A program made the translations under genes and the position numbers. 64,000 nucleotides of DNA from Streptomyces sp. SID12501 (GTDB taxonomy: Bacteria > Actinomycetota > Actinomycetes > Streptomycetales > Streptomycetaceae). Of this stretch, positions 9,451 to 18,534 are shown piece after piece. Under the pieces are notes generated by a model. It had not been told where the DNA came from, did no database searches, and was given only the letters and a program-made list of their open reading frames with translations. Positions within the stretch are counted from its first letter, which is position 1; each line of letters starts with the position of its first letter. The stretch covers positions 62,001 through 126,000 of the forward strand of contig NZ_JAAGLU010000008.1 in NCBI RefSeq assembly GCF_010550245.1, read 5' to 3'.

Positions 9451-9783
9451 CGAAACCCATAGGGGCACCCTCCCCCACACCCGCCACGGACAGCGCACAG
9501 ATGCGCCCGCTGACGGGAGGGGGACGGCTGACTCAGTGCACACTTCGTACCCGGCGTGATGCGGCAGGACCTGGGCGCGTCGCGCTGTCAGGAGCAATTG
9601 GGGAGCCCGCAGCTGATCCGCTGACCGGCGCCGACCCGCGCAACGCGTCCAAGGCCGCTTCCCCTTCTTTGCCAGCATGACCAAACCCGGCGACCTTTTT
9701 CAGGAGCTCGTTGGTCTGCTGCCGTCCACATCGGCTGAACTCATCACGCACTGCCGCAACCGGTGTCAGACAGCGCGAGGCTC
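9451..9783. other. Non-coding patchwork downstream of IS110 remnant
   Basis: Probably the right end of the IS110 element followed by unplaced sequence. No open frame here has a convincing start or family resemblance. Confidence 0.4.
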
Positions 9784-10017
9784 TCACCCGATCAGGCAGA
9801 TCTGCGGGGGCCAGAGCACACGGTCTGCCATGAGGAGCGACGGTCCCAGGTGCACCGGGCAGACGAGCAGCGCGGAGTGGTCGTGCCTGACGATCTCGAA
9901 CCGGGCGACGTCCGGACAGCTCATGCCAGGGTCTTCCTGACGGCCGCCGTACGGGCCCTGGCACGGCACGCCCCGATCGGAAGAGGACGGACGGCCAGTG
10001 GGGGGAGAGTGGTTCAT
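9784..10017 (-). CDS. Small hypothetical protein (77 aa)
   Basis: MNHSPPTGRPSSSDRG start with GAGG seven bases before the ATG. The C-terminal part (VARFEIVRHDHSALLVCPVH, then LGPSLLMADRV and PPQICLIG) has a regular strand-like pattern and one CxxH motif, which looks more like a real small domain than random reading. No family recognised. It lies between mobile and PKS remnants, so it may itself be a leftover. Confidence 0.4.
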   Translation of the reverse strand: MNHSPPTGRPSSSDRGVPCQGPYGGRQEDPGMSCPDVARFEIVRHDHSALLVCPVHLGPSLLMADRVLWPPQICLIG

Positions 10018-10208
10018 GGTGATGCCTCGCTGATGGTGGGGGCAGCACGCCGGGCGCCGGATGGGGGGCGTGGGCGTGGTCCGGGTGACGCGGCCTTGCA
10101 CGGGACGGCGTGGTTGGTGCTTGCACCGGTGACGTCCGTGGCCCTCCGTTCCGCCGGTGCACAGTTCAGGCAATGTGTCTTTACCGCCGAGAAAGCGCAT
10201 TCATGCCC

Positions 10209-10769
10209 TCAATACCTCCCATTTTTCGCTCCTCGGGCGGAGCTGGAGACGATGACGAACGGCAAGGGAGCACCGTGATCCTGCGTTCCGCCCAGGATCG
10301 GATTGTGGTACGCCGACGGAATGCCGAGCCGCGTCGACTTGATGCCCAGGGCCACAGCGGCATCCTCGATGCGGACCAGGCCCTCGTCGAGGCCGGAGAT
10401 CACGACCTGCCGGGGGCCGTTGTCCACGGCGATCGTGAGCGTCTGGTCGTCGGCCGCTGCGCACAGGGCGCGCACCCGGTCCACCGGGGCCTCCAGAGCG
10501 ACCATGCCGCTGCCTGGCAGGCCGCTGGAGTCGACCGCCTTGGTGCGCAGACACAGCACTTGGGCCGCGTCATGGACCGTCATCGCGCCGGCCACCACCA
10601 GGGCGCTGACCTCGCCGCCCGAGTGGCCGACCAGGATGTCGCGGGGTGTGCCGGCTTCGGCCAGTACGTCCGCGAGCACCAGGGACGTGGCGAAGAAACC
10701 CAGCCACAGATGGCCCTCGTACTGCTCGACCGTGCCGTCGCGGGCCTCCAGGAGCAGCGGCGAGAGGGT
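10209..10769 (-). pseudogene. Polyketide/fatty-acid acyltransferase (AT) domain remnant
   Basis: An in-frame stretch beginning just after a TAG (10770-10772) reads LEARDGTVEQYEGHLW then LVGHSGGEVSALVVAGAMTV, containing the GHSxGE nucleophile-elbow of malonyl-CoA:ACP acyltransferases, and ends near SAYHNPILGG, where an AT would carry its catalytic His (YHN/YHS region). Neither a start nor the rest of the domain is present; the last residues read into unrelated sequence. It is a broken piece of a polyketide synthase or discrete AT. It is notable because the intact PKS module at 34371-38393 lacks an AT. Confidence 0.7.
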
Positions 10770-11009
10770 CTATCAGGATTCATGACACTCCCCCCTCCGG
10801 AGTCCGCGCGTCGGGTCCGCTACTAGAGATAGTCGCCCCGCAAATGCCCAGGAGTCCGATCGGCTCCTGCGCGGGCACCAGTGGGATATCGGCCGACCGC
10901 GGGCGATCCGGGTGGCGAGTGAGAGGCGCCGCGGTCGGAGAGCGGCGGTGAACCACCGGGCACCGGTGGGATCGGCGTGGTCCAGACGGCCTCCGGCAGG
11001 CCCGCCGGA

Positions 11010-11588
11010 TCAGCGGGGCTCAACGCGGAAGTCGAAGGCGGCCGTGCCCGGGGCGAGGGTGGTGGCGCCGGCGTCGACGGTCAGGGGGGCGCCGTTGACG
11101 AAGGACGCGGCTTCGATCTCGTCGGCTCCGTGGGCGCGGCATACACGCCACAGGGGTGCGGCAACGACGTACCAGACTGCGGGGTATGGGCTGTCGTTGT
11201 CCTGCCCGATGAGGGTGTGCGTGATGATCCCGGTGTGGGCTTCGCCCAGCACCCACACCGGTGTGCCTGTCGGGAAGGCCATCCGCCGGGCTGCCTCTGC
11301 GGTGCGTGCGACCAGCAAGTGCCGCTCCTGGGCCGCGCTCCGGGTGTGGTCTCGTGCGTCGTATTGCGTGCGGTTGGTTCGTCGCATGTAGACCAGCGCG
11401 TTCGCTATCGCTGTGCCGGCAAGCGAGTTGAGCTGGGTGGTGTCAGCTCGGTGCCACAGAAGGAACAGCTGCCGCTGGAGGGCGGGCAAGTGGGCTCGGT
11501 CCAAGGATCGCTGCGCGTGGGCCTCGTCCGTGACGCTGTTTGCGGATCGATCGGCGGCACGGCTGGGCTCTGCCCTCACAGCGGCCAT
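11010..11588 (-). CDS. Small protein of an unrecognised family (CRAHGADEIEA type), copy 2
   Basis: 192 residues. The N-terminal half (LQRQLFLLWHRADTTQ, ANALVYMRRTN) aligns in spacing with the protein at 7407, and the C-terminal half (GTPVWVLGEAHTGIITHTL, AVWYVVAAPLWRVCRAHGAD, EIEA) carries the same signature. The C-terminal tail (VNGAPLTVDAGATTLAPGTA) is an extension not present in copy 1. GGGAGGCCGGAG precedes the ATG at 11588. It lies directly downstream of a methyltransferase on the same strand, again pairing the family with a methyltransferase. Function is unknown. Confidence 0.7.
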   Translation of the reverse strand: MAAVRAEPSRAADRSANSVTDEAHAQRSLDRAHLPALQRQLFLLWHRADTTQLNSLAGTAIANALVYMRRTNRTQYDARDHTRSAAQERHLLVARTAEAARRMAFPTGTPVWVLGEAHTGIITHTLIGQDNDSPYPAVWYVVAAPLWRVCRAHGADEIEAASFVNGAPLTVDAGATTLAPGTAAFDFRVEPR

Positions 11589-11638
11589 CTCCGGCCTCCC
11601 TACGGTGTGGCGGGTTTGGGTGGTTTAGCGTGTATGCC

Positions 11639-12424
11639 TTACTCGTTGGTGGTCGTGATGAGGTAGTAGCAGGTGTTGCTGAGCGAGTAGGACCCGTCGC
11701 CGCGGCGGTAGGGTGCGATCGACTGGGTGATGGTGTCGGTGACCTGGGTCCGTCCCGAGTGGTTGATCGCTTGCGCTGCCGGCCCGGTGGACAGCAGGCC
11801 GCGTAGCGCGGTGCTCAGGTCGGGGTACTCCCAGGGGCAGTGCACCTTCCGCCACGGCGAGGTGGGACCGGCCGTGGCCATGAGGGCTCTGAACGCGCCG
11901 AGGTCGGTGGGGTCGAGTGAGGTTTGTGGGCCCCGCGGTTTTTGCGGCATCAGTGAGCCGAGGTCGAGCAGGTAGGTGATGGCGTCGCATTCGGAGGGCG
12001 GGCCCCACGTCGCGACCACGATGCTGCCTCCGGGATGAGTGACCCGCTTGGCCTCCGTGATGGTGCGTGCGGGGTTGCGGGCGAAGTGGAGGCTGTTGAA
12101 AGCGGTCACGACGCTGAAGCGGTGGTCGGGGAAGGGGAGGTGCTGCATGTCGCCGACACGGAATGTACTGGTGGGGTTTCGTCTCTGGGCGATCTCGATC
12201 AGTGCGGCGGAGGCGTCCAGTCCGCTGACGTTCGCGCCCAGCGCGCTGGCCATGCCGGCGAAGTCACCGGCGCCGCAGCCGAGGTCCAGCACAGTCCGCC
12301 CCTGCCAGGCGCCGAGTTCGCCGAGGACGGTGCCGGAGAGCGGCCGGATGGTCGGCTGCTGGACCTCGGCCCAGTCCAGGGCGCGTGCTCCCCAGAGTGC
12401 GCCCTCCAGTTCTGCACCGTTCAT
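11639..12424 (-). CDS. Class I SAM-dependent methyltransferase
   Basis: About 261 residues. Motif I is TVLDLGCGAGDFAGMASALG, then VSGLDASAALIEIAQRR, GDMQHLPFPDHRFSVVTAFN (motif II region) and PGGSIVVATWG. It is the UbiE/Methyltransf_11 type and fits small-molecule O-, N- or C-methylation. The ATG at 12424 is chosen because GGAG lies 5-6 bases upstream. It follows the sulfur-carrier gene by 30 bases on the same strand and precedes the small CRAHGADEIEA protein, so these three are likely one transcript. Confidence 0.83.
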   Translation of the reverse strand: MNGAELEGALWGARALDWAEVQQPTIRPLSGTVLGELGAWQGRTVLDLGCGAGDFAGMASALGANVSGLDASAALIEIAQRRNPTSTFRVGDMQHLPFPDHRFSVVTAFNSLHFARNPARTITEAKRVTHPGGSIVVATWGPPSECDAITYLLDLGSLMPQKPRGPQTSLDPTDLGAFRALMATAGPTSPWRKVHCPWEYPDLSTALRGLLSTGPAAQAINHSGRTQVTDTITQSIAPYRRGDGSYSLSNTCYYLITTTNE

Positions 12425-12454
12425 CGTGGCTCCGTCCGTGAGTCTCAACGGCTC

Positions 12455-12721
12455 TCATCCGCCGGCGATCGCGGTGAAGAACTCAATTCGGTCGTCCTGG
12501 GACAGCGGCATGGTGCCGGGGGGCCGGATGATCAGTTCGTTGTTGAGCAGTACGCGGTGGGCCTGACGGAGCTGTCCGGTGTTGTCCAGCAGGACTCGTT
12601 TCATGTGCGGGAACTTCGACGTGAGCTCAGTGAGCGCGGCGCTGAGGGTGGTGGCTGTTATCGGCACCGTGCGCTGGTTGTCGGCCAGCCGCAGCATCAT
12701 GCCGTTGAATTCGAAGGTCAT
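12455..12721 (-). CDS. ThiS/MoaD-like sulfur-carrier protein
   Basis: 88 residues with the ubiquitin-like fold pattern of MoaD/ThiS/CysO and the diagnostic C-terminal Gly-Gly (RIEFFTAIAGG). In this family the terminal Gly is adenylated by an E1-like enzyme and converted to a thiocarboxylate that donates sulfur. LSQDDRIEFF is the usual segment before the tail. GGAG precedes the ATG at 12721. No E1-like MoeB/ThiF partner or sulfurtransferase is visible in the window, so activation would have to be in trans. Placement beside a methyltransferase and an acyl-CoA dehydrogenase suggests a role in making a sulfur-containing metabolite; that is inference. Confidence 0.82.
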   Translation of the reverse strand: MTFEFNGMMLRLADNQRTVPITATTLSAALTELTSKFPHMKRVLLDNTGQLRQAHRVLLNNELIIRPPGTMPLSQDDRIEFFTAIAGG

Positions 12722-13094
12722 GGACTTGTCTCCGTTCGTTTCGTGTCACGCGGCCTGTACATGGGGCGGGCTGCGGTCCTGAGGCACCGGTGGCCGGTGG
12801 ATCACCGGCGTGTGCTTCCGGACGTAAGTCCCGTGCGCCGGCCGGTCGCCGTGTCGGCGGTACGCGGATTCGGTGTGCCGGCTGCGCTCGATCTGACGAG
12901 TTGTGTGTGGTCGTGGTCTTCTGCTGCGGTCGGGCTGAGCCTGTCGGACCAACGCGCCATCGCCTGTGGATTCTCCGGCTCCTGGGCGATCTCGTGGGCC
13001 GAGTGCTGCCCACGGGGGATGTAGGGATCCAGGGCTCCTGGGCGGGAGGGTGCCGCTCGCCGCCTGGGGTTTGTCCTCGCGGCACCGGATACGG
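12722..13094. other. Intergenic, no gene seen
   Basis: About 370 bases between the acyl-CoA dehydrogenase stop and the sulfur-carrier start. Open frames here are Arg/Pro-rich and unsupported. It may contain the promoter of the sulfur carrier-methyltransferase transcript. Confidence 0.4.
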
Positions 13095-14249
13095 CTACGC
13101 GGGCAGCTTGCCCGCTCGTGCCACTACTCCCGCACCCAGGTTGACTTCGAGGATGTCCTGGGTCCCCGCTAGGAGGGAGAGTCCGGAGAAGTCGCGCATG
13201 TACCTTCCCATGTGCGGGGTGCCGTAGAAGGCGTGGCCGCCCAGTAGACCCAGCGCCCGCTCGAGTACGAACCGGACCTGCTCCACAGCGAAGTACTTGG
13301 CGGCTGCAACCACCGGATCGAATACCAGCTCCGCGCGGCCGGCCGCGACGCGGCCAAGAGCGTGGTAGAGCACGGCCCGAGCCGATTCGACCGCCACATA
13401 CATACGCCCGAGGGACGCTTCCACGTTCTTCAGGTCGGCGACGGATTCGCCGTAGCGCTCACTTGCGGCCAACCGTGTCGCGCAGTCCTCCAGGACCGCC
13501 TGGGCACGGCCGAGCGGCGCGCAGGCGGTCCACAGCCGCTGGTAGCCGAGGAAGCGCTGAGCGTGCGTCAGCCCGTCCGTCGCCACAAGGATCCGGCCGG
13601 CCGGCAGCGGAACATCCTCGAAGGTGACCGCGGCCGCGCCCGCCGTCCGCATGGCCACGGGCTCGGCAGCCGTCACGCTCACGCCGGGATCATCCCGCTG
13701 CACCATGCAGGCCTGCATGTCCCCGGCTTCGTCCAGCGCATAGGTGAGGAAGAACTCGCTGATCAGCGCACCGGTCACATAGGTCTTGTGGCCGGACAGA
13801 ACGTAGTCATCGCCTTTGCGGCGGAGCACCGTGCGGAACGAGAAGGCGTCCGCATCCTCTGTATACGCGATCCCCGCACCGCAGCGGCCCTGGGCAACCG
13901 GGATCACATACGCCTCGATCAGATCGGAACGGCCCGACTCACACACGAGCTGCGCGATATCGATCTGATGATTGATGATCAGGGGAAACGCGGAATCCGC
14001 ACAAAGATAGCCCACCTGCTCAAGCACCATGCCCCAGGTCAGGGCATCGGCGCCCTCCCCGCCCACCTCTCGTGGCAGCGACAGCGCCAGCAGTCCCGTC
14101 GAGCCCGCCCGGGCGATCAGCTCCAGTGGCGCCGGCAGTCGCGCTTCATCCCGTGCGACCGCCGTGCTGCCGATCTCGGCCAGCAGATCCCCCCAGCGCT
14201 CACCGACGAACCCGACCACCTCGGCCCGACGATCCATGACATCGACCAC
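13095..14249 (-). CDS. Acyl-CoA dehydrogenase family flavoprotein
   Basis: 384 residues with the acyl-CoA dehydrogenase architecture: N-terminal helical domain (LLALSLPREVGGEGADALTW), middle beta domain (GAGIAYTEDADAFSFRT, DYVLSGHKTYVTGA), and C-terminal helical domain (RFVLERALGLLGGHAFYGTP, then AGTQDILEVNLG). Members oxidise acyl-CoA or acyl-ACP thioesters at the alpha-beta position with FAD. The usual catalytic Glu near the C terminus is not obvious from motif alone. The GTG at 14249 has GAGGGAGGT 8 bases upstream. It is likely a cluster enzyme producing an unsaturated acyl chain. Confidence 0.87.
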   Translation of the reverse strand: MVDVMDRRAEVVGFVGERWGDLLAEIGSTAVARDEARLPAPLELIARAGSTGLLALSLPREVGGEGADALTWGMVLEQVGYLCADSAFPLIINHQIDIAQLVCESGRSDLIEAYVIPVAQGRCGAGIAYTEDADAFSFRTVLRRKGDDYVLSGHKTYVTGALISEFFLTYALDEAGDMQACMVQRDDPGVSVTAAEPVAMRTAGAAAVTFEDVPLPAGRILVATDGLTHAQRFLGYQRLWTACAPLGRAQAVLEDCATRLAASERYGESVADLKNVEASLGRMYVAVESARAVLYHALGRVAAGRAELVFDPVVAAAKYFAVEQVRFVLERALGLLGGHAFYGTPHMGRYMRDFSGLSLLAGTQDILEVNLGAGVVARAGKLPA

Positions 14250-14716
14250 GTTTCATACCTCCCTCGGTGCACGCACGCCGTACGCCCACCTGGATTCCCG
14301 CATCCATCAGAACCTGCCGGTCCACCAGCGGACGAAGAGCACACCAGGGCTGCCTTTCGCCTGCCGAACCCCGCCGCACCACGCCTGCTGGAAGATCCAC
14401 TGCTGCTCGTTCAGCCCCCTCACCGGGTTGGTGCCGCTCGCACCGCCTCAGGACCGCCCGGCCCGGATCGGCTCGGGGGTGCGCCGCGGCAGCCGTCGGA
14501 CCGCGGCGCCGTGGCCCGGGGCAGACGTGACCTGAACTGGCCCCACCGCACCGCGCTCCCTGCTGGAGGCGGCACGGGATGGGTACCACCAGTGCACCGC
14601 CGATGGTCCGGGCCGTACAGGGGCCCGAGGCGGTGGATACGTTGCAACCGATGCAATATTGCGCGTTTGTGAAATGTGGGCGGGGTCCGGCTGACCGGAG
14701 CCAGGGAGGGGAAGAC
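14250..14716. other. Divergent intergenic region upstream of the TPR regulator
   Basis: 467 bases between the divergent acyl-CoA dehydrogenase and regulator genes. It must hold both promoters. The part near 14636-14670 is locally AT-rich and contains the dyad listed separately. No gene seen. Confidence 0.5.
14642..14656. promoter_or_regulatory. Candidate operator dyad
   Basis: TTGCA and TGCAA form a perfect 5-bp inverted repeat with a 5-base spacer, with a further half-site-like TTGCG following. It sits about 60 bases before the regulator's GTG in an AT-rich patch, where an autoregulatory operator would be expected. Confidence 0.35.
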
Positions 14717-16063
14717 GTGTCCCGAACACCTAACACTCATCTGCGGGCACTGCTTGAGGAGGCGGGTTGGAACGGTGCCCAACTCGCCGCGGCCCTACGG
14801 CATATAGCCACGGAGTACGGGCAGCAGCTGGTCTGTGACCGGTCGGTGGTCTCGCGCTGGCTGTCGGGCACCACGCCCCGGCCACCCGTGCCGGCCTTAC
14901 TGCTGGAAGTGCTCTCCCGCAGGCTGCAGCGGCCCCTCGGCGCGGTGGAGGCGGGCCTGTCCCGCGCCCCGTCCGCCATGTTCGATCTGTCTGGGGAGGC
15001 TGACCCGTTGCGCCGACTGTCCCAACTCACCCGCGCCGACCTCGACCCCAGCCGCCGCCACCTGCTGGGCGCCGGCATGTACAGCCTGGCCGCCTTGACC
15101 GTGCCCGACGCCTGGTCGCCACGCGAGAACCCGCCAACCGGGCCACCCCCGGACTTACCCCGCACGAAGGGCCGGGCGGGGCAGGCGGAGGTGGAGCAGA
15201 TGCAGACCATGGCCCGCGTCTTCGCCGAGGCCGCCGAGGCCCACGGGCCCGGCCATGTACGGACCGCGCTGGCCGCCTACCTCGGTCATGACGTGACGGG
15301 ATACCTGCAAAGCCGCGCCACCGAGGACCTACGCCGCCGTCTGCTGTCCGGGGCCGCTCAGCTGACCGTGCTGCTCGGCACCATGTGCGCCGGCAGCGGC
15401 GCGGACGCCCTCGCCCAGCACTACCACCACACCGCCGCCCAGCTCGCGGTCGAAGCCGGCGATGCGGCCACCTTCGCCATCACGTTGCGGACCATGTCCG
15501 CCCACGCCCACGACCTGGGCCACCACACCCCCGCCGTCCTCAACCTCGCACAGCGCGCAGCCGACGCCACCCGCTCCGCAGCCCCGATCGTCGCCGCCTA
15601 CGCCCACGCTCATCTGGCCGTCATACAGGCCCACCACGACAAACACGCCGCCCTCACCACCCTCGCGGACTCCGAACGCCTCTACGAACAAGCCAACAAC
15701 ACTGCCCCCGGCCCGTTCACCCGCTACCCGGCCGGCGCCCTGCACTACCAGCGCGCCCAGACCCTGGCCACCCTCGGCGACACGGCCGGCGCCACCGGCG
15801 CGCTGACCGCCTCCCTGCGCCTACGCACCCCCGCCGAACACCAGGCCCGCACCCTCACCCGCGCCCGCCTCGCCGAAACCCTCCTCACCCAAGGCCACCT
15901 CGACGCCGCCCTCACCCACTGGCAGACCTTCCTCGACGACTACCCCACCCTGCACTCCACCCGCACCACCCGCCGCCTTGAGGCCATGCGCCGCCTCCTC
16001 AACCCCCACCGACGCCACCGCACCACAGCCCACATCCTCACCCAAGCCGCCTCCATCCACTGA
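14717..16063 (+). CDS. Helix-turn-helix / TPR-type regulator with two TTA codons
   Basis: 448 residues, same architecture as the regulator at 4987-6432: N-terminal helix-turn-helix (LRALLEEAGWNGAQLAAALR, DRSVVSRWLSGTTPRPP), then TPR-like helical repeats (ALAQHYHHTAAQLAVEAGDA, LGHHTPAVLNLAQRAAD, AYAHAHLAVIQAHHDKHAAL). The GTG at 14717 follows AGGGAGGGGAAG at good spacing. Codons at 14897-14899 and 15155-15157 are TTA, so translation should depend on the bldA tRNA, tying expression to development. It is divergent from the acyl-CoA dehydrogenase and is the best candidate for a pathway-specific regulator. Confidence 0.82.
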   Translation: MSRTPNTHLRALLEEAGWNGAQLAAALRHIATEYGQQLVCDRSVVSRWLSGTTPRPPVPALLLEVLSRRLQRPLGAVEAGLSRAPSAMFDLSGEADPLRRLSQLTRADLDPSRRHLLGAGMYSLAALTVPDAWSPRENPPTGPPPDLPRTKGRAGQAEVEQMQTMARVFAEAAEAHGPGHVRTALAAYLGHDVTGYLQSRATEDLRRRLLSGAAQLTVLLGTMCAGSGADALAQHYHHTAAQLAVEAGDAATFAITLRTMSAHAHDLGHHTPAVLNLAQRAADATRSAAPIVAAYAHAHLAVIQAHHDKHAALTTLADSERLYEQANNTAPGPFTRYPAGALHYQRAQTLATLGDTAGATGALTASLRLRTPAEHQARTLTRARLAETLLTQGHLDAALTHWQTFLDDYPTLHSTRTTRRLEAMRRLLNPHRRHRTTAHILTQAASIH

Positions 16064-16369
16064 GACCGCGGACGGCACGGTGTCACCGTCGTCGGTGCCT
16101 GCGAGTCGGGCGGCAACCTGCCCAGCAGTCGCAGCGGGCAACAGCGCCACGAGAGCGTGATCGAATGGATCCTGCATGATCGAAAAGATGCCCGTCCTTT
16201 GGGACCTGGTGGAGTGGGCTCGCCGATCCGGATTGCACGTTCATGCAAATGGAAGCAAATCCATGCGGCAGGCCGTGACCGTGGCCATCGGCCCCGGTGC
16301 CGCCCACGGCGGGGGGGTGGCCGGACCCCGGCCGCCGCGCGCAGCCGACCAGCCGGGCTGATCTCCACC

Positions 16370-16449
16370 CGGAGCCGGGCGACAGCAGCGTCGATGTAGC
16401 GAGCCGCCCAGAGAACGACCGCATTCAGAACGAGACCCAGCGAGCCCAA
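16370..16449 (-). pseudogene. Tn3-family transposase C-terminal scrap
   Basis: A short minus-strand reading, GSLGLVLNAVVLWAARYID then AAVARLR, matches the conserved C-terminal segment of Tn3-type transposases (LGLVLN..xLWNTxYLDA). The frame is unrelated on both sides, so it is only a small scar. The rest of 16064-16628 shows no gene. Confidence 0.5.
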
Positions 16450-16628
16450 CAGGTCTTATCCATCCCGTCCCGGTATGCCTGGCCCGCAGGCGTCCGGTGC
16501 GGATGGTGGCGTCCGCCGGTAGGGCCGTCGTCGTTCTCATCGCGGCCGGCCGTGCGGGGGCATCGTCCTGGGCGGGTGCGGCCGGCGTCTCCGGGGGGTT
16601 GGAGGCGCCGGCCGCGGTCGGTGTGGGG

Positions 16629-17663
16629 TTATGCCCAGTTCTGGCGCTGGAGCCACAGATCCTTGGCGTCGCCGGAGCCCTGGGTGAACACGTAGAGGAG
16701 CCCTTCGCTGTTGGCGATGACCGGGCTGACGTCGACCGCGCCGATGGCGCCGCCCAGTGACTGGAACGCGCCGTAGGCGGTGGCGTTCTCCTCGTTCTCC
16801 ACGTCCACCCACAGGGCGTTGTCGGTGCCCTTGACCGTGACGTTGACGCGTCCGTCCTGGCCGAGGGCGGCTGTCGGCCGGTCGATGACACCGCTGTTGA
16901 TCTTCGCGGGAGTGTTGAAGTTCTCGTAGTCGTTGCTCTGCCCGATCCACCAGGCGGCCTGGTCGCTGCCCCGGTAGAAGATCTGTACGCGTCCGGCGGC
17001 ATCCAGCAGGGCTGTCGGTTTGCTGGTCACGCCGCCGGTGTTGGACTGCCACGGCTCCCAGGAGTCGGTGGAGTTGGAGGCGTTCTGCTGGATGGTGTAG
17101 AGGGTGTCGCTCGCGCCCTTGACCGCCACCACCACGCGCCCTGTCCCGTCCAGGACCGGCGAGGGAGAGGCGAAGATGGCCCCGCCCAGCGACGTCAGGG
17201 TGCCGTACGTCTCGTACTTCAGGTCCTGGTTCCTGACGTACCACAGCGCTCCGTCGCTGCCCCGGAAGAACACCTGGATGCGGCCGTCGGCGTTCAGTAC
17301 CGCTACCGGGTCGCCGCCGGCGGTGGACACGAGGGACTGCGGTGCGCTGAAGCCGCCGTTGATGACGCTCTGGGTGATGACCTCGATGCCGTTGCCGGGG
17401 GTGCGGTAGAACACCCGGACCTTGCCGTCCCTGCCGCGGATGGCGCTGGGGACGCCCGCGATGCGGGACCCCTGGTGGTGGATCCACTGCGACCAGGTGC
17501 GGTCCCGCAGTTCCCCGCGGCTCCACAGGGTGTCGCCGCCGCCCCGCACGAAGACCCACACCCGGTTGTCCGCGTTCAGGACCGGTGCCGGTTCGGCGTA
17601 GATGTCGCCTTCCAGGTTGATCCAGGTTCCCCAGTCGGCGCCGGGCGTGGTCGAAACCACCAT
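16629..17663 (-). CDS. PLL/tectonin-like beta-propeller (probable lectin)
   Basis: 344 residues made of about seven repeats of roughly 45-50 residues, each with a phrase such as VWVFVRGGGDTLW, VFFRGSDGALW, VAVKGASDTLY, IFYRGSDQAAWW and VTVKGTDNALW. This repeat spacing is typical of PLL-like (fucose-binding) and related propeller lectins. There is no signal peptide. The ATG at 17663 is well supported by GAGGAGAAG just upstream; an in-frame ATG at 17780 is less likely. Sugar binding is inferred from family resemblance. It is transcribed alone, away from the regulator gene, and its link to the biosynthetic cluster is uncertain. Confidence 0.75.
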   Translation of the reverse strand: MVVSTTPGADWGTWINLEGDIYAEPAPVLNADNRVWVFVRGGGDTLWSRGELRDRTWSQWIHHQGSRIAGVPSAIRGRDGKVRVFYRTPGNGIEVITQSVINGGFSAPQSLVSTAGGDPVAVLNADGRIQVFFRGSDGALWYVRNQDLKYETYGTLTSLGGAIFASPSPVLDGTGRVVVAVKGASDTLYTIQQNASNSTDSWEPWQSNTGGVTSKPTALLDAAGRVQIFYRGSDQAAWWIGQSNDYENFNTPAKINSGVIDRPTAALGQDGRVNVTVKGTDNALWVDVENEENATAYGAFQSLGGAIGAVDVSPVIANSEGLLYVFTQGSGDAKDLWLQRQNWA

Positions 17664-17843
17664 GTGCTTCTCCTCGGGTTCGAGCAACTGCTCTATTACG
17701 GTGCGTAGTTGATCCGTTATGGAGAGTAGCCATTGGTAGGGTGCCGGAACCCCGTACGGGATAACTTGACCTGATATCAACGGGCAAGCCGGAAACGTGC
17801 CCTTGACACACGGATCCGCCGGTCCCGGTCAGGGTCGGCGCCG

Positions 17844-18186
17844 TCAGTCGTAGAGCAGGGCCGCCGAGGGTGTGGTGGCGGTTCGCCGGCCGGGTGTGGT
17901 GTAGGCGAAGTTGAGGACGACGCGCCGTACGCCGGGCCGCCGCAGGGGTGTGGCGCGGTGTGCGGTGGTGTCGCTGCGCAGCAGGTAGGCGTCGCCGGGC
18001 GCGTGGTGGGCGCGGCGGGCGAGGGAGGTGTCCAGCTGGTCGAGGCCGGCCGCGCGGGGTACGTACTCCAGCAGCCCTCCGTCATGGGGTGGTCCGGGTG
18101 CCTCGGTGAACACGACCAGGGCCAGCGGGTAGTCGTCCAGGTGTGCTCCGTGGGTGTCGCTCTGCTGGTGCAGGACGTTGATGACC
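17844..18186 (-). pseudogene. 2OG-Fe(II) oxygenase-like protein, 5'-truncated at an IS5 scar
   Basis: Reading inward from about 18186, the minus strand gives VINVLHQQSDTHGAHLDDYP, then LVVFTEAP, GGLLEYVP and RRVVLNFAYTTPG to a stop at 17844. HLD fits an HxD iron-binding motif with the second His further along, as in small Fe(II)/2-oxoglutarate oxygenase-like proteins of actinobacteria. The N-terminal part is absent: at about 18186 the sequence switches to a transposase reading on the other strand. Only the C-terminal half of an oxygenase remains; family assignment is moderate. Confidence 0.55.
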
Positions 18187-18441
18187 GACCTGGGCTACGA
18201 AAACGCCGGCACCGGCTTCCGACACCCGGTCAAGAAACCCCAGGGCCGCGAACTCACCATCAGGCAGGAGACGATCAACAAGGTCATCCGTGGCGTCCAC
18301 AGCGTCGCCGAACGAGCCAACGCCCTGCTCAAGGTTACCTTCAAGGCCCTGCGCCGGGTCAGCCTCGACCCCGGCAGCATCACCCGCATCGCCCACGTGT
18401 CCCTCGTTCTGCTCCAGCTGGAAACCGGACGCACCACCTGA
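18181..18441 (+). pseudogene. IS5-family transposase C-terminal fragment
   Basis: Reads DLGYENAGTGFRHPVKKPQG then REL, RGVHSVAERANALLKVTFKA and the end of a DDE transposase of the IS5/DDE_Tnp_4 type (the pattern VERANALLK is the region of the catalytic Glu). The N-terminal two thirds are missing and the fragment begins exactly where the oxygenase remnant stops, so it marks a deletion or insertion junction. No terminal repeats could be recognised. Confidence 0.75.
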
Positions 18442-18534
18442 ACGAAGATCACAAACCGGCACCAGACATTACCGAGAAGGGCTCGGTAACGGTGCTTGCA
18501 GGCGCCGCTGCGTCGAGCCTCTGGGCTGGTTTCC

